Below are positions 10,501 to 24,400 of a DNA stretch of 64,000 bases, piece by piece. Source of the stretch: Opisthocomus hoazin (lineage: Eukaryota; Chordata; Aves; Opisthocomiformes; Opisthocomidae); the NCBI RefSeq assembly GCF_030867145.1, contig NC_134419.1:2418001-2482000 (forward strand), given 5' to 3'. The notes below the pieces were generated by a model. The model searched no databases. It had not been told where the DNA came from and worked only from the letters and a program-made list of their open reading frames with translations. The first letter of the stretch is position 1. The number at the start of each line of letters is the position of its first letter. The position numbers and the translations under genes were made by a program.

Positions 10501-13500
10501 CTCTGGCAACCTAATCATTAAAGCAGAGAAGAACCAAGCAGAACTTCCAGTAACTCTCTGATTTCCAGCAGAGGGTATAATCAGGTTGCCATTGCTCTTC
10601 ATTTATTTCAGTTATGGTAGGAAAATCAATACTAATTTGAACATCTCATTACACTGCTTACTGTCATTAGGCCTAACGTGTTCTGCAGAACTCCTTTGAA
10701 ACACAAGCAATAGTTTTCACCGTTACTGCTGAACAAACAGGACCATATTTTTTTAAGGAAACTTTTCTGCAAATGGTGATAGCCTGAGCAGGAGAAAGAA
10801 CTGCAGAAAACACTATTCCACTTTCTTTACTACGTTAATGATTTTTAAATCTTCTTCTTCTAAAACAGTTTGTCTACTACTGCAGTCAAATGCAATTCAT
10901 TTAAAAATCATTTCTGACAGCAACAAAGGATATGGTTTAATAGTGCTGCCTACCAGCACATACAGGATTTTCAAGGTAATTACTTAGGAAAGTGAAGCGT
11001 ACTATTAAAAGCTGCAATTTATACCTTTCTCGTTCCACGTGCAAATGACTAGCAGAGCCTCCCACTCCTCAGAGTGGAGCTGAACAGCATTCAGAGAGCG
11101 AAGAACAATTATTAATTCTGCTTTTAAAAAAAACCATGTCAGTTTAAAAATACAACAAAAGCCAGTGCGGCAGAAAATGCACGCAACGCAGATTTTCCCC
11201 CTTTAGATTGGTAGGTTGCTTTTTTAAAAAACAGACTTCATGCTCCCCGTGTGTTTTTATTACAAAGGAGCGTAATGCACTACACCTTGCTGGTCTACAC
11301 AGCCAACAGGAGATCAGGCAGGGTCAGCATGTGCTGGATGAACAGCGTGGGGAAACTCAGTGTGTCGCTGCCAGCTAACGCGGCGCTTACCTCTGGCCAC
11401 TGATTTCTCTCTTGCTTTCCTGAACTCACCCAGATATTGCTCTAGTCCAAAAGGAGAAGTTCTAAAATCCTAAGATCTCTCTTCCCCTTACAGTTTTTAC
11501 GGGAAGAGCCAAGTTCTATTTGCCTGCAAGAAGGATTCCCGTTTTTTTTTTTTTCTGATACTGGAGTCATGGAGCAACCAACACAATGATCCCAAGCACA
11601 GAAGTACACATTCAAGCCTACAAATAAAGAGCATCCTCAGAAGAACACGTCCTCCAGAACTCTTGCAACAGACAAACGTTCCTAACCTTGCCAATTTTTC
11701 CCTTTGAAAAGAATGCTTAAGAATATCGGGGAAAGATGAAATGCAAAATGAGAACAGCAAGAGGTCCCTAGAGAACCAAAACAAAGCCAGCTGAGACCTG
11801 CAAAGGAGGGGAATCACAAAAGAAAGAAGAAATCTTAACCGTATGCTGGCTGCACAGCCAGAGGCTGAAGGAGAAAGCCCAAAGCACCTACAAGCCATGC
11901 TGACAGCCCCATGAACAGCAGAGCCCTCAAATCCCGCGTGTTCTGCAAGAGACAGGCTTAGCTGCTCCACCTCACCACTGCCGCACCCGTGCCTTGCATC
12001 CGCACTCTGGGGCAGAAGCTCACCCCACGGCCTGTCGCCAGCGCCGCGGCACGGTCTCCACCCTGCCGACCAGCCGTGCCTGCCCAGCAAGGTCTGTGGG
12101 CGAAGGGAGAAGTCACGGGGCAATGCTGCAGCCAAGGTGGGCTCCATCTGGAGGGGCCCCATGCAAGAAAGAGCCTTGCTATAAACACCATGTCCTCTTC
12201 TACTGTTTCGGCAGGTAAAAATCCCGTAAAAATTAACACGCATCTCCTTTAAGTCTCCCATAAACCTTCTTGCTGTTCTGTCTTCTCTCCAGACAACTTA
12301 CAGCGTGGGAGATGAGGGGATGAACAAGCATGATCAGACACCCAGCAGCATCTTCACGCAGGAGAAGGCACCAGTCCACACCCGGGGACAGAGCTCTCCA
12401 TGCTGCGGCACGGTGGCTTTCTGCACCGGATAGCCACGCTCCGGCAGGTCCTGCTCACCACAGCCCAGCCTTAAAAAGACAACCCAACACAATTTAATTG
12501 CGTGAGGCACAACCTATTCCATGGCCAATTAGAGTAAATGCTTCCGTAGTGATAACAGCGAGATCAGGTAACGAGATTTTCTGACTGCAGCCAGACACAA
12601 AAACTAAATAAAAAGGAGCAGCGATGCTCCGTGCCAAGGCAAACAGCTGCTGCTGCTTGTGTCCTGCTCCCCCCCCACCGCGTCCTCTCTTCACCAGGAA
12701 AGATTCTGCGGCTGATTAATTGCATTTTCATAAATTGTGCATCCTAGACTGCCCATAAAAGACAATCCCGTAAGGAGCCCAAGGAAGGAAGAGCCTGGGA
12801 GACCTCTCCGTGCTGTTACCCGAGTACAAAATCAGGTTACTTCCAGGGTAACAGCATCTCCCCACGCACGATGTATTGTTTCTAACCACGCTGCCTGTCT
12901 GCAGCACCATTTTGGTTATAAAACATGAAGGCTTTATTTTTCTAGATCGCAGATTTTGTGCAGTAGTAGCTGCTATTACTCTCTTAAGTACAGGAATAAT
13001 CACTCTGTGTTACAGTGCACTGTCTCCAAAATTTTACACAATACACAGAACATGCGTACCGTCTCCCCTATGAAAAACAGCCGTATCTCAACAGTGAAGC
13101 TAACTGTCGTCTCAGCAGCTCCGACCTAGGTTTTGGATATATTTAACATCACTGTTCACCCACAGACCTCAAAGCGTTTGGCAAGTGTGCTTAGCCTTAC
13201 CGTAGCGGACACAAATCCACAGAGAAAAATCAGGGGCTGACTCCAAATCACCTCTCAGTCAAAGCCAGGCCAGAAATAAGATGGAGAACCAGCAATGCTC
13301 ACCATGGCACAGGAGTACCCAGGGAAGAGTACACAAGCTGTGCATGCACAGATTAGAAAAGAGAAACTATTTTTAACTCACGTTTTTCGCCTAACTCCCC
13401 TGTTTACTATTTATCAAAAAACAGTTCCATGCTGAGGTTTCAAAAATAACCGAGTTGTTCATTTAGAACTACGGAAACTCTCTAGGTGTAGGATTTGAGG

Positions 13501-14524
13501 TTTGCCAGGAGAACTCAACCCTGGCATAATGCTCTCGCTTTGGAGGGTAAGTTGTTCATCAAGTGGCTCCACTTTTCAGCAATCCCCTTCTTCATACTGA
13601 AACAGAGAGTAACTAAAAATTGAATTTCACATCTCATCTGCAAAGGCAAAGCACGGCATTCGGAGTACTAAAGAGAACATGACCGCATTAGCTCCGCATG
13701 GTCAGCTACAAACCTGATTTATCCTGGTTTTTCTTCCACACTAGCGACTTCAAGAATGAAATTTCTGTTTGCCCATCCAATAAAAAAATTCTTCAAATGC
13801 ACAGCTGTTCTCTGCCAACCCCTAGCTAAGACCACTTTCATTAAAATACTTCATATATTTTAAGAGACATCTAGACAACATTTTTGTGTTCTGAAAAACT
13901 AATTTGTAACAAGAGATTTCGGAAAAGGCTGATTTAGAAGAACATTTAAGCTTTCTTATTCCAGGATTTTCCTTTCAGCCAAAGCAGATGTTACTACTGC
14001 GATTTTGTTTCCTTCAGTAGCTGATATTTTGCTTGTTGGGAAAATATTTGCATTATTCTACATCTCAGGCTGAAATGATCAGCAATTTTTTTTTTTTAAA
14101 GCTGAAAGCATACTTTAGATCACACTGCAATTTCCTCAGAAATCAAGTGCTATTATGCTAGGTGAAAGTGATAGCACCATCATTTTCCTCAAACTTGTCA
14201 TTGTAATTTTTTTTCCCCCCAGTTATTTAAAACTCTTCAAACCTTTAATTACGTGGGGTGACACTTCCAACACTCGGTGCCTGCCTCATGCCACATACTT
14301 TAGAAAGTTTTGATCAAATTCAGCCACTTCAGGGAGTGCACCGGTCAGTAACCTCTGCTTGCAGCCTCCCCATGCTTCAGAGCTCCCATTTCACAAGGAC
14401 AAACTTCGCGTCACGCTTCTTTTGTGTGCGTCACCACAAAAATTCTGGCTCTTCTGTCCAAATTATTCAACACTGAAGTTACAAATGGAATTGCAAAACC
14501 GGAAATTCCAAAACACAGGGATGT
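4568..14524 (-). other. PDE4B: First PDE4B intron, left part
   Basis: Intronic DNA with no recognised exon, RNA gene or full transposon. ORFs of up to 254 codons (minus, 11497-12261) and 193 codons (plus, 6114-6695) show no recognisable domain and mixed, Cys/Ser-rich composition expected of chance ORFs. Low-complexity tracts occur, for example at 7759-7806. Confidence 0.65.
7759..7806. repeat. (CAAAAA)-like low-complexity tract
   Basis: An A-rich run punctuated by C and CC, about 48 bp, reading CAAAAACAAAAAAACC and similar. Confidence 0.8.
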
Positions 14525-14898
14525 ACAGAATCATAGAATGGGTTGGGTTGGAAGGGACCTTAAAGATCATCTGGTTCCAACCCCCCTGCCATCAGCAGGG
14601 ACATCTCCCACCAGCCCAGGGTGCTCAGAGCTCCATCCAACCTGGCCTTGAGCCCTGCCAGGGAGGGGGCAGCCACAGCTTCTCTGGGTAGCCTGGGCCA
14701 GGGCCCCACCACCCTCAGGGGGAAGAATTTCTTCCTCATCTCTCATCTAAATCTGCCCTCTGTTAGTTTGGAGCCATTCCCCCTTGTCCTATCACTGCAC
14801 CCCCTTGTGAAAAGCCCCTCTCCACCCTTCCTGTAGCCCCTCCAAGCACTGGCAGCTGCTCTAAGGTCACCCTGGAGCCTTCTCTTCTCCAGGCTGAA
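14525..14898 (-). mobile_element. CR1 LINE, 5'-truncated
   Basis: Reading left to right, the plus strand is the reverse complement of a CR1 3' end. It starts with AGAATCATAGAATGG-type terminal repeats, then GGTTGGAAGGGACCTTAAAG, and continues through the ORF2 C-terminal/3' region. It is 5'-truncated at about 14898. The CTTAAAGATCATCTGGTTCC wording near the 3' end differs from the commoner copies in this window and matches the copy at 32420, so these two form one subfamily. Confidence 0.93.
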
Positions 14899-14908
14899 AG
14901 ATGGAGAT

Positions 14909-14931
14909 TCTCTCTCTCTCTCTCTCTCTCT
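14909..14931. repeat. (TC)n microsatellite
   Basis: About eleven TC dinucleotides directly after the 5' truncation point of the neighbouring CR1. Confidence 0.95.
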
Positions 14932-17749
14932 GTATGAGAGTCCCAGGTTGTTCCAAGCATGGTCAGATGAATCCCAACCTGGCTGCACCCAGCCTCACCA
15001 AGAAAATGGCTACTGCTCTGCACACAGCTGGTAATCCTGAGAAATTACAGCGACTGAAAATGGAGTCTTGAAGTCAAAATCAATATTTGTATCTGTAGAT
15101 GCAATAACTGGTACCATTTCAATGGTGTCTGGACTATAAAGTAAGTGATATTCAATTACTGCTAATGAGGAGGCTGGTAACTGCAATTAATATTGTTCTT
15201 CTAATAAGATTTGAAAATTTGGTCATAAGGCAGCTCCTCACCTTTGTAGCAATGAAGCAAAACAATGTATTTGAAATATTTGAGTTCTTTTTAAAACAGG
15301 TAATTCTGTTGGCCACAGATGATTAAGTACTACCTCATCTATCTTTTTTCCAGAAATTAAATCTTTAGGTATTACCAGTACAGCGTTCTTTCAAACTAAC
15401 CTTCGCTTAGGGCAGAAGAATACGATCCTTTTGCTTGTTCCAATGCAAAAAGTCAAAACAACAGCATGGTGCAGGCACGAAATGACCTTTTTATGCCACA
15501 AGACATCAGCCCACAAAATGCTGTAAGTCACAAGGGTGGCCTAACATTTCTGCAAGGTTTCCCATTTTGTTTGTCTGTGCGCTTTACTCAGACAAAAAAC
15601 CACGCTCCTTTCTCTGGGTGGCAAAGCAGACTTTTCCTCCAGGCAGAAGAAATGCCAGCTTTCAAGGAAAAAAAAACATGTCCTGCCTGTCCTGTGTTCT
15701 TCTCCCAAGAGCACGATCACAGACTGGAGACCTGACCTTGCTGCTCAAGAACCAGACTCCCACCGGCAAGGCAGCAGTGCCGCGCTGAGCGTCGGCGAGG
15801 CTGCGGAGGCTGCTCGGAGGGCCCGGTGCCTGCGTGCGGATGCAAAGCCTCGGTACGGAGCCACCACAGCCCTGCCGCGGCCATCCGACGACGTGGCGGC
15901 CGTGGTAATGTGCCCCTCGCTGTACGCGACCTCGAGACTCACCTCTCCTGGATGGAAAAATCACCAAAGCCATCAATTTTTTATAGCACCGTCGGGCAAC
16001 CGGGGACTTTCCACACCACTCCCAGATAACAGAATTTTGAGCCAGTTAAGAAAAAGAACTGACTTCGGGCTACTTGCATGTTTTCTTTCATCTGTATAAA
16101 TTGCTGTGCGAAAATATAGGCAAGGATTTCCAGAGACGAACAGCAGATTAAGAGGATACATGACTTACTATGGCCCTACCGAATCATTAAATTACCACCC
16201 AGCTACATGAATCTCCAACGCGTAAACAGCACAGAGGAGTTTTAAAGCTCTCATCTTTCAGGATTACCTTACTGAAAAGCTACAGGGCGCCTGTATTCCT
16301 GCAGTAAAACAGCAGTATTAAATCACCAGATGGATTTTACAGCAGGGATTACTCTCCCTGCAAAATGCAAAGCAATGTATCAACATCTTTCTTACAATTT
16401 GGCAAATATAGTAATAAAAAAAGAGTATCAGCTTTTCACCTTGTTCTTGTCAACCCCAGCAGAGGGATCAAAGACTCTCACATTACAAAAGTAAGAGAGT
16501 ATTTCCATGGCGCCTTTAGTACAGCCATCTGCTCACCTGCAATTTTTGTACAGTTAAATATACATGCGTTTATCTTCTACAAATACAATAAACATTTCTA
16601 TTGACTAAATTAAGTCTGATTAATTTTAACCTTAATTGCTGATAGACAAAATGTTAAGCTTGGATCAGCCATTAAATACATGGCTACTCTTCTATCTCAT
16701 CAGAAATGGAAGTCTACCTACAGCACGTGAATTCCAGGCAAACCTGAAGTAACTTCCACACTAGGCCAGCCGATAAATCAGACCAGTCAAACAGTACCAA
16801 GCACAGGTTGTCCGACACCGTCAGCCTCTTCCCTGTGTATTCTTTTTACAACAAATCCCAATTCTTACATAAAAATGACAAGCCTTTTTACCACTCATTT
16901 TTAACTGAGCAAGATGCAGTAAATCTCTATATATTGTTTAAGTATTTTAAGATCTTCATAGACCATTACACTACCAAACCACTCCTAGGTTTAAAGCCTG
17001 CTGTTATGCAGTTAATTGCTCAACAAAAACTTCCTTGTTCTAAAGCAGAAGCTACACACAGTCATGAGAACTACACTACGAAATAGCAAGCATTTGCTAT
17101 TTCAAAGGTTTATTATTAATTCTGGATGCAGAATTACATACTCTGAACCAACCACGTTACAACAGCACAAAACATCTTCACCCCAGGCTGAAAGCAGCAT
17201 CCCAGGCTTCTGCACGCCGCTCCTCAGACGCCCAGGCCATCACCTGCTGTTAATGCCTGCAGAGAAGCAGGGCAGCGTGTACGTACCGTTCTGCATCCTG
17301 AGAAAACACTGAGTGCAAGCGATGAAAGTGCACAGAGACGCAAAGGAAACAATCCTTTCCCGCATTCACTCTACACAACTACTTTTCAGTGAGGTCGATG
17401 AAAGTAACCTACCTCCTTCTACACCTGTAAGAAGATACCAAGTAAGTCACAGCAAACAAATTCCCCTTTCTGAAACCTCAGTAGATATCCTCCTTCCAGG
17501 GGACCTCCAGAAACGAGGTGCTGCTACTCCAGGGGACACACAGACCCACAGATCCCTTACCATGCCTCATGAAAGAGCCTCTCAGAAAGACCCAGCACTG
17601 CTGCTACTGCCACTTATTTTGGGTGAGTTTTGCCAACTTTCTTCAAGGGTCATCAGACACGCTGCAGAGACAAGCATGAATCGTTACGCTGATGCACAAC
17701 AGGGAAACCACATGCAGGTGGGGTGGACAGAATAAACACGTCCTTCTGT
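14932..17749 (-). other. PDE4B: PDE4B intron, unassigned
   Basis: No exon or repeat was recognised. The 15780-15920 stretch is locally GC- and CpG-rich. The ORFs are short and carry no domains. Confidence 0.6.
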
Positions 17750-18427
17750 GGAGAGGGACCTGGGTGTCCTTGTGGATGACAGGTTAACCATGAGCCAGCA
17801 GTGTGCCCTGGCTGCCAAGAAGGACAATGGGGATCCTGGGGTGCATCAAGAGGAGTGTGGGCAGCAGGGCGAGGGAGGTTCTCCTTCCCCTCCACGCTGC
17901 CCTGATGAGGCCCCATCTGCAGTGCTGTGTCCAGTTCTGGGCTCCCCAGTTCAAGAAAGATGAGGAGCTACTGGAGAGAGTCCAGTGGAGGGCTACGAGG
18001 ATGAGGAGGGGACTGGAGCATCTCTCCTACGAGGAGAGGCTGAGGGAGCTGGGCTTGTTCAGCCTGGAGAAGAGAAGGCTGCAAGGGGACCTTAGAAATG
18101 CCGATAAACATCTGCAGGGTGGGTGTCAGGAGGACGGGGCCAGACTCTTTCCAGTGGTGCCCAGCGACAGGACAAGGGGCAATGGGCACAAACTGGAGCA
18201 TGTGAAGTTCCAGCTGAACATGAGGAAGAACTTCTTCCCTCTGAGGGTGACGTGGCCCTGGCCCAGGCTGCCCAGAGGGGCTGTGGAGTCTCCTTCTCTG
18301 GAGATATTCAAGACCTGCCTGGACAAGGTCCTGTGCAGCCTGCTCTGGGTGACCCTGCTTGGGCAGGGGGTTGGACTGGGTGACCCACAGAGGTCCCTGC
18401 CAACCCCGACCATTCTATGATTCTGTG
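17750..18427 (+). mobile_element. CR1 LINE, 5'-truncated, about 680 bp
   Basis: Sense-oriented CR1. It begins in the ORF2 C-terminal region (GAGAGGGACCTGGGTGTCCT), keeps most of the ORF2 C-terminal coding region with few breaks, and ends in CCATTCTATGATTCTGTGA. The 205-codon ORF at 17803-18420 is the remaining ORF2 frame. It lacks the reverse-transcriptase and endonuclease parts, so it cannot mobilise itself. Confidence 0.95.
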
Positions 18428-21400
18428 ACTCTGGCTGCAAAGCAGCCCCAGATTTGGTGGGAGCCTTGACCACGCAACGTGCCGACAGCGGAGCTTCCCG
18501 GGGCGTGGACAGAGAAGAGACCAGGGAGAAGGATGCTGCCAGCTCTCCATATGTGGGCTTTCAGATCCCTTCCCCCAGTGCTGAGTCACTCAGATCATAC
18601 ATTTTAAACCTCAGCTTCCCAGTTACTATAACAACTTAATGGATTTCTTCTTGATGTTATTAATTACATTGAGTTTAACCTGTTCATAGAGGATCTGGGG
18701 GTAAGCACTATATGATAGCTTCTCTTCTCCTTTCAAAAGGCTTTCACATTCCTAACTCGCTCCAGCACTCAGGTGCTCCCCCCACAAATCGCCTTCCACT
18801 GAGATAAGGAAATGCTCATATTTCTTCCTTTTAGAACTCTGAATAGAAGGAAATGTTTTTTTCCCGAAGCCAAATGAGATGCCCAAAATAAATCTGCGAA
18901 AGATGTACCCTCAGCTGTTTTTCTACAGTAAACATGGTGCACAGAACAGCTTGTAACCTGGCTGAAAGTGGCATTTATAATACACCCCAGAAGAGAAAGA
19001 CTGAGCACTCGCAAGCAAGACTACTGAAAGCCCAAGCAAAGAAGCAGTCGGAATCTAATTTACTAGGTCTACACTTCACAGCCTCAGGGTAGGAACAGAC
19101 AGACCTCTGCTGCTGAAAACAGCAGGCAAATGCAAGAAACTTGAGGCAAATCCCACGGTCCAGCAGTGCTGCAGCGTGCAGAATTAGCTCCTTTTGTTTT
19201 CACCTGTCTCATCTTCGGAGCCAGAGATCAGAAGTGCCACCTCTACCCAACAGCACAGAAACAGAGGAGCAAAGTGAAGAAATCGCTTCCCTCGGCAGCG
19301 CCGTGGGACGGGGAGGACAGGCAAGCTTCCCCAGCCCGGCCGCCCAAGGTGGGCAGGGAAGGAGGACACTCGCCTGCTCCATCCATGCAGGGACTGAGCA
19401 GCGCTGACCTGCCACTTCAGCCCTGCACAGCCTTTAACTCATGTAGCAAGGCTCCAAACACCGAAGGCCTCCCCGTTCCGAAGGACAGTGGTACCCTGGC
19501 ACGCCACGAGATGATTGCCAGCTGTTTTGAGGGCGATAGGCTGGAAAAGACTGAAAATCAGCACGTCACGACCTGCAGAGGGGCTCCTGCAGCATGGGGG
19601 TGCCCAGTGTCTATCGCTGTACGTCCGTCCAGGGGCAGGCGTTGGCTGTTGGCTCTTCTCCTTCCTCCAAGGGGAGCCACCACGCTGCGTCCCTCCCGCA
19701 GAGAGAGGCTTCTCAGCACCCAGCTGAGTTAACCCAGCCCGGGAGACAGCCTGTGCATCCTTACAAACGACTGCAGGTCTCCGCCATAGAGGTTCAGGCA
19801 GGTACTCAGAGCGATAATACATGAAAATTACAATATCACCTTGTACATTTCTTTTTGAAAAAACGCCTGCTGCTTACTTAAAGAAAAACAAGTCCTGCTT
19901 AAAAGGGCCAAACCAGAAGTAGGGAGAACTGGGTGCAATGGAGAACAGGAACCTCCTACAGCCTGAACGACTCGGGAATGAAGCATTCCCACTACCTCCT
20001 CCATTTAGATCTATCCATTTTAGCTGCAGAGCGCAGAACCGCACTCATCTGCAGCATCATAGCCACACAACGCTCAGGATAATTTTAACCCCACAGACAT
20101 ATGGAGAGCACTCCTTTCACCCTCCTCTGCAGAAAAAGCAACGATAATCTGATCCTACAGACTTCCAATGGGGAAAAAAAAAAATCTTCTCTAGGTATTT
20201 TACATCAAAAAAATTCATGGAAACGATAATAATGGTTGCTTATATTTACAGTGTGAATACATGCACCACATTTTAGACACCAAGTATGCAGTGGTAACTA
20301 CGAGAACGTAGGGGGAACAATTTGATGCTGCTTGCAAATTTTTTTTTGTTTCAAACAAGTAATTTCTATGAATTTAATTACTCTGATTATAAAGTATAAT
20401 TGTTAGACACCTACAAATACCCTTTTAAAACCTATTATTGTAACCAGACCTTAAAAACAAAAAGAAAGTATATGTCTGTAGTGAAGCAGCTGTGCATGCC
20501 ACACGACTGCACTTCACAGCATTAATTCAGATGCAGCTTGTTTGCTCCGCAAGACACAATATCAATACTGAAAACAGAAATGGATTTGGTGTCCTGAAAA
20601 GAAGAAAGCCTGTTTTGTACAACCACAAAGTAACCGGTACAAACGTAGAAACAGAATGAATGTGCTCTGGATTAAAAGTGCTCTGGCTCAGCAACGGGAC
20701 CAATTGAACGCAGATGTATTTACCCTGAAGTGCTGGGGATGGGACTGCCGTGGCTCTGGGAAGCAGCAGGTAGACCTTAAGCTGGTTTTATAACTCTCAC
20801 TTGTGTTGTCCCAAACCGACAGGTAATCTGCAGCCTGGAAAGACCCCCTGCACTGCTCAGTGCACTAGAAGGTGCTGAACAGCAGCTCAGCAGCGTTACA
20901 GGTGTGGCAAACCACTGCCTTCAAAGCCAGACAATATACGGATGCCTCCAGGCGGCAATCGCCCACTCGCATCGCCGTATCAACCCACTCCTTTCGCCTG
21001 GCTGGGATCCACCTCTTCGAAAGAGCATTGAAAAACAAATTTAAAGCTCTGTGACTGCCCAGCTTATTCGATGCGAGCAAACTTTAAATAGACGAGCCTG
21101 CACCCAACACTGCAGCTCTGATACAGAGGTTTCCATCTCAGTTCACCATTTCCTCACTGTACATACACTATATATACTATAACCTTGACATGGTCACACT
21201 GGAAAGCAAGTGCTGGTGCCCACCAGCACGCAGGTCTTTGATCCATTAGGTAGTCACAAGATCCACCAAATAAAGTAGCAATTAGACATCTCCGCAGAGT
21301 AAAATGGAAAAAGCAATCGCAGTACCTACTCCAGGGATTGCACCATATTGCACTCCAATCATATAGCAAATTATAGGAAGGGAGAAGGGCATTTTTTCTT

Positions 21401-24400
21401 GGGGGCTGTTTGAAAACGGTTTCTCTGATGCATTCAATCCCAGCATAGCAAAGTAGTTTCCTAAAAGATGAGTGCTGCAGGAGGAACATCACTACTGCTA
21501 CCCTAAGGTGCAGCAGAAAAGAAGCACGAGCGTTTCTGCTGGGGAAGAGGCATGTGGCAGCATAAACCACTCCACCGAGAGGACTTTGGAAGATGTCTCT
21601 TGCTTGTTCCTTGTTTTATAAATAAAACAATAGCGCTCACACAAAAAACACAGCTAGCATCAATTCCTCCTGGTACTAAGGGCAACAAGCAAACTCCACA
21701 ACAGCAACTCCTCAGGTCAAAGAAGCGAAGCAGTATTTAACCCAGAAAAATCCATCAAAGATTTCTACCGATGTGTACAAAAATCAACAGGGGTTTGCTA
21801 AGGGCTACATTACTATTTTTTACCATAAAGCTGCTCTGTTTTCACGAGTCTAAACAAATACCTTATCTTTTGCTCACCAAGTACTTCCTAACTTTTACTA
21901 CGCATAATTGAATTGAGGAATTCATTTCATTACAACTATGTTACATGACAGGACTCTTGCACCAGAACAGTACTAGTCTTGTACAGACTACTAGTCTTGT
22001 ACACTTGTACAAAGTATTTTTTATACTGATAGTGATGATTAAGAAACAAGGACGCATGGTAAAAAAATGTATCTTTCTACTTCCTTCTAGCTAGCTACTT
22101 GCCTGTGACTTGATAATTTTTCCTTTTTTAAAAAATATGTAAGTTTCCTGTGAATATACCAACAGGCTCCAGAAGAAAAGTAAGCATTAGGTAAACAAGT
22201 ATTTATTTTTACAGTTCTTATGCCTGACTTCATTTGAACATTGTCTTGTTCTCGCCTTTCTAAGAAAAGGCATTTAAAGTCTTCGATTTATATTTGAATT
22301 GATTGATCAGTGACCCACAAGCAGCTTGAAAAAAAAAAATGGCCCTGTGGCTCCTCCAAAAATTACAGAAATGAATAAAAATCAAAGAAAAATGTGAAAA
22401 ACCACACAGACTAAATCCACCTACTGAACAGGGAAAACACTGGACACATGTCAAGTAACACATCAAACCTTTATCAGTATAGGCAGGGGATTTCAGGATA
22501 CCAAAGCATTATGCATATGCTGAAACCAAATGAAAAGCTCAGAATGGGAAAAGCAGATCACCAGCTTCGGAGAAGTGCCAGGCTTGTAATCCTCCTGCTC
22601 ATCCAAGTATTTCTCTTACGTTAATGGTTTTCATCCAAAGGTCTGTAAGTTACACATATACATAATTCATTAGGAAACGGCAGTGAAGAGGGTTATAATA
22701 GAAATTTCTGAATGAATTCTACAAAGGAATGCAAAATTGAGACAGAGAAAAGAAATAAAGGGAAAAAAACAACAAGCAACTGAGGCATATCCACTTCTCC
22801 CAACCCTGCATACCCGGGAAAAAACAGTGGGGAAGCGTATCCTAAGCGCTATTACAGCAGAATATTAATTGTTATGATAGCAGTAGACCATGTGCCTAGA
22901 GCTTCTTGATGCTGTGCATCTCTTGGAGTTGTTTCAAGCAAGAATCTTTCACGCAATCCTCGGTGTCAGCCAGCAAAGGTGCCGCTACACCCGATCCGAC
23001 CCTCCAAGTCTGTTGCTCTTGCACTGTACCTCACCACTCCAGTTCCTGGAGAAGCTTCTAGGACTTTCCAGGACGACAATGCTGGGCAGGTTTCCTGCTC
23101 TCCTCGGAGGATCCCCGAAGATACACCCTAGATACCCTGAGAGTTTTCTCCAGCAGGAAGAGGAGCACTTCTGGCAGAAGCAGCGATCTGAACCCGAGCC
23201 CTCCAAAGAGCACTTCACATCCCGCTTCTGAACGCTCTTTGTCTCCTGCCTAAGACTGGTTAGTGTTCTTGTGAACTCAAAACACCACCAGCCATTTTCA
23301 GCAGAAAAATGGAGAATCTTGTGCTATTTCCGTGACAATTTTCCAAGCTGATGCCTACAGCGATTGCAAGCGTTATACACGGACGCCTTTTCCTCAAGTG
23401 GAATGACCAAAACAGGCAGCAGCGGGTTTAGCCCTCGCACCCCACACGGGCACTGTGAGATCTATGATTAGTATTCCTGAGCACGCTGTGCATCCTGAGA
23501 ATATGATTTTCTTTGAACAGAATCCCATCAAACAGAGCAGCTTCACCCTGAAGGTTTCCATATGTTTTATACTTATTTTCTTCTCAAGAGCTCTTGTGAG
23601 GTTGGATCATTTTCTGTTTCTTATTTGGGCTTGTAGTTTCAGCAATGGTTACCACCGAGGATTAATCATTTCGGATTCCTCTCTTCCTGAAGTTCCTGTT
23701 TTCACTATTTATAAGCACTCTTGAAAGTATCCCTGTTGCAAGGAGCTCCGCTCCAGATTTATCTTTCACATTTAACAAGTGCTCTGGCAATTTCAGAACA
23801 TTTTTTTGGTACTGTTTATTCCAGTGGTACGCAGTCTACTGCTTCCTCGAGCAATTACTGAATTACAAAAGCATGAATGAACCAAAAATCAATTGCAAGA
23901 ATTTATTTTTCAATCTGAGCATAGTACTGGTCCACACCAACGCTCTGAAGTAATTTTTCCCTTGGTGACCATCTTGCAGGCAGAAAGCATTCAATCCACA
24001 TCAATCTGCATGACTCACATTAAGCTTTGTTTAGCAACAAGAAGGTTAAAGAAGGTTCTCCCCCATCAAGGGAAATTTCTCCCCCTTTTTCTTGACATTT
24101 CATCATTTACGTCCCAAAACGGATTCTTACACGTCACTGCAAAAACACTGCAGCTCCAACAGCACGCAAACCTCTTATATGCTGCAGAGAGTCACTCTAC
24201 TTGGATTAGTTTCTAGAAGAAATACTGCTTCTTGTATGTGTCAGTGGCACCTGAGTTCACCCAGGACCCCAGGCAAAAACAAAAATGAAAATACCATGGT
24301 TATTTATTCTAGCAAAGGAAAGGGTCAACTTCTTGTTTACAAGTTTAGAAACACTCTCATAAAACATCTAAAAGAATACTGAGGAGAAAATCCTAGCATT

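Noticed and set aside
11497..12261. 254-codon minus-strand ORF in PDE4B intron 1
   Set aside because: No recognisable domain, Cys/Ser/Leu-rich mixed composition and no splice support. Its other-frame ORFs are equally open at the GC-rich end, which points to composition rather than selection.
17803..18420. 205-codon plus-strand ORF as a possible gene
   Set aside because: It is the ORF2 C-terminal remnant of a CR1 copy. The same protein wording recurs at 26873, 36074, 47179, 50734 and 63538.
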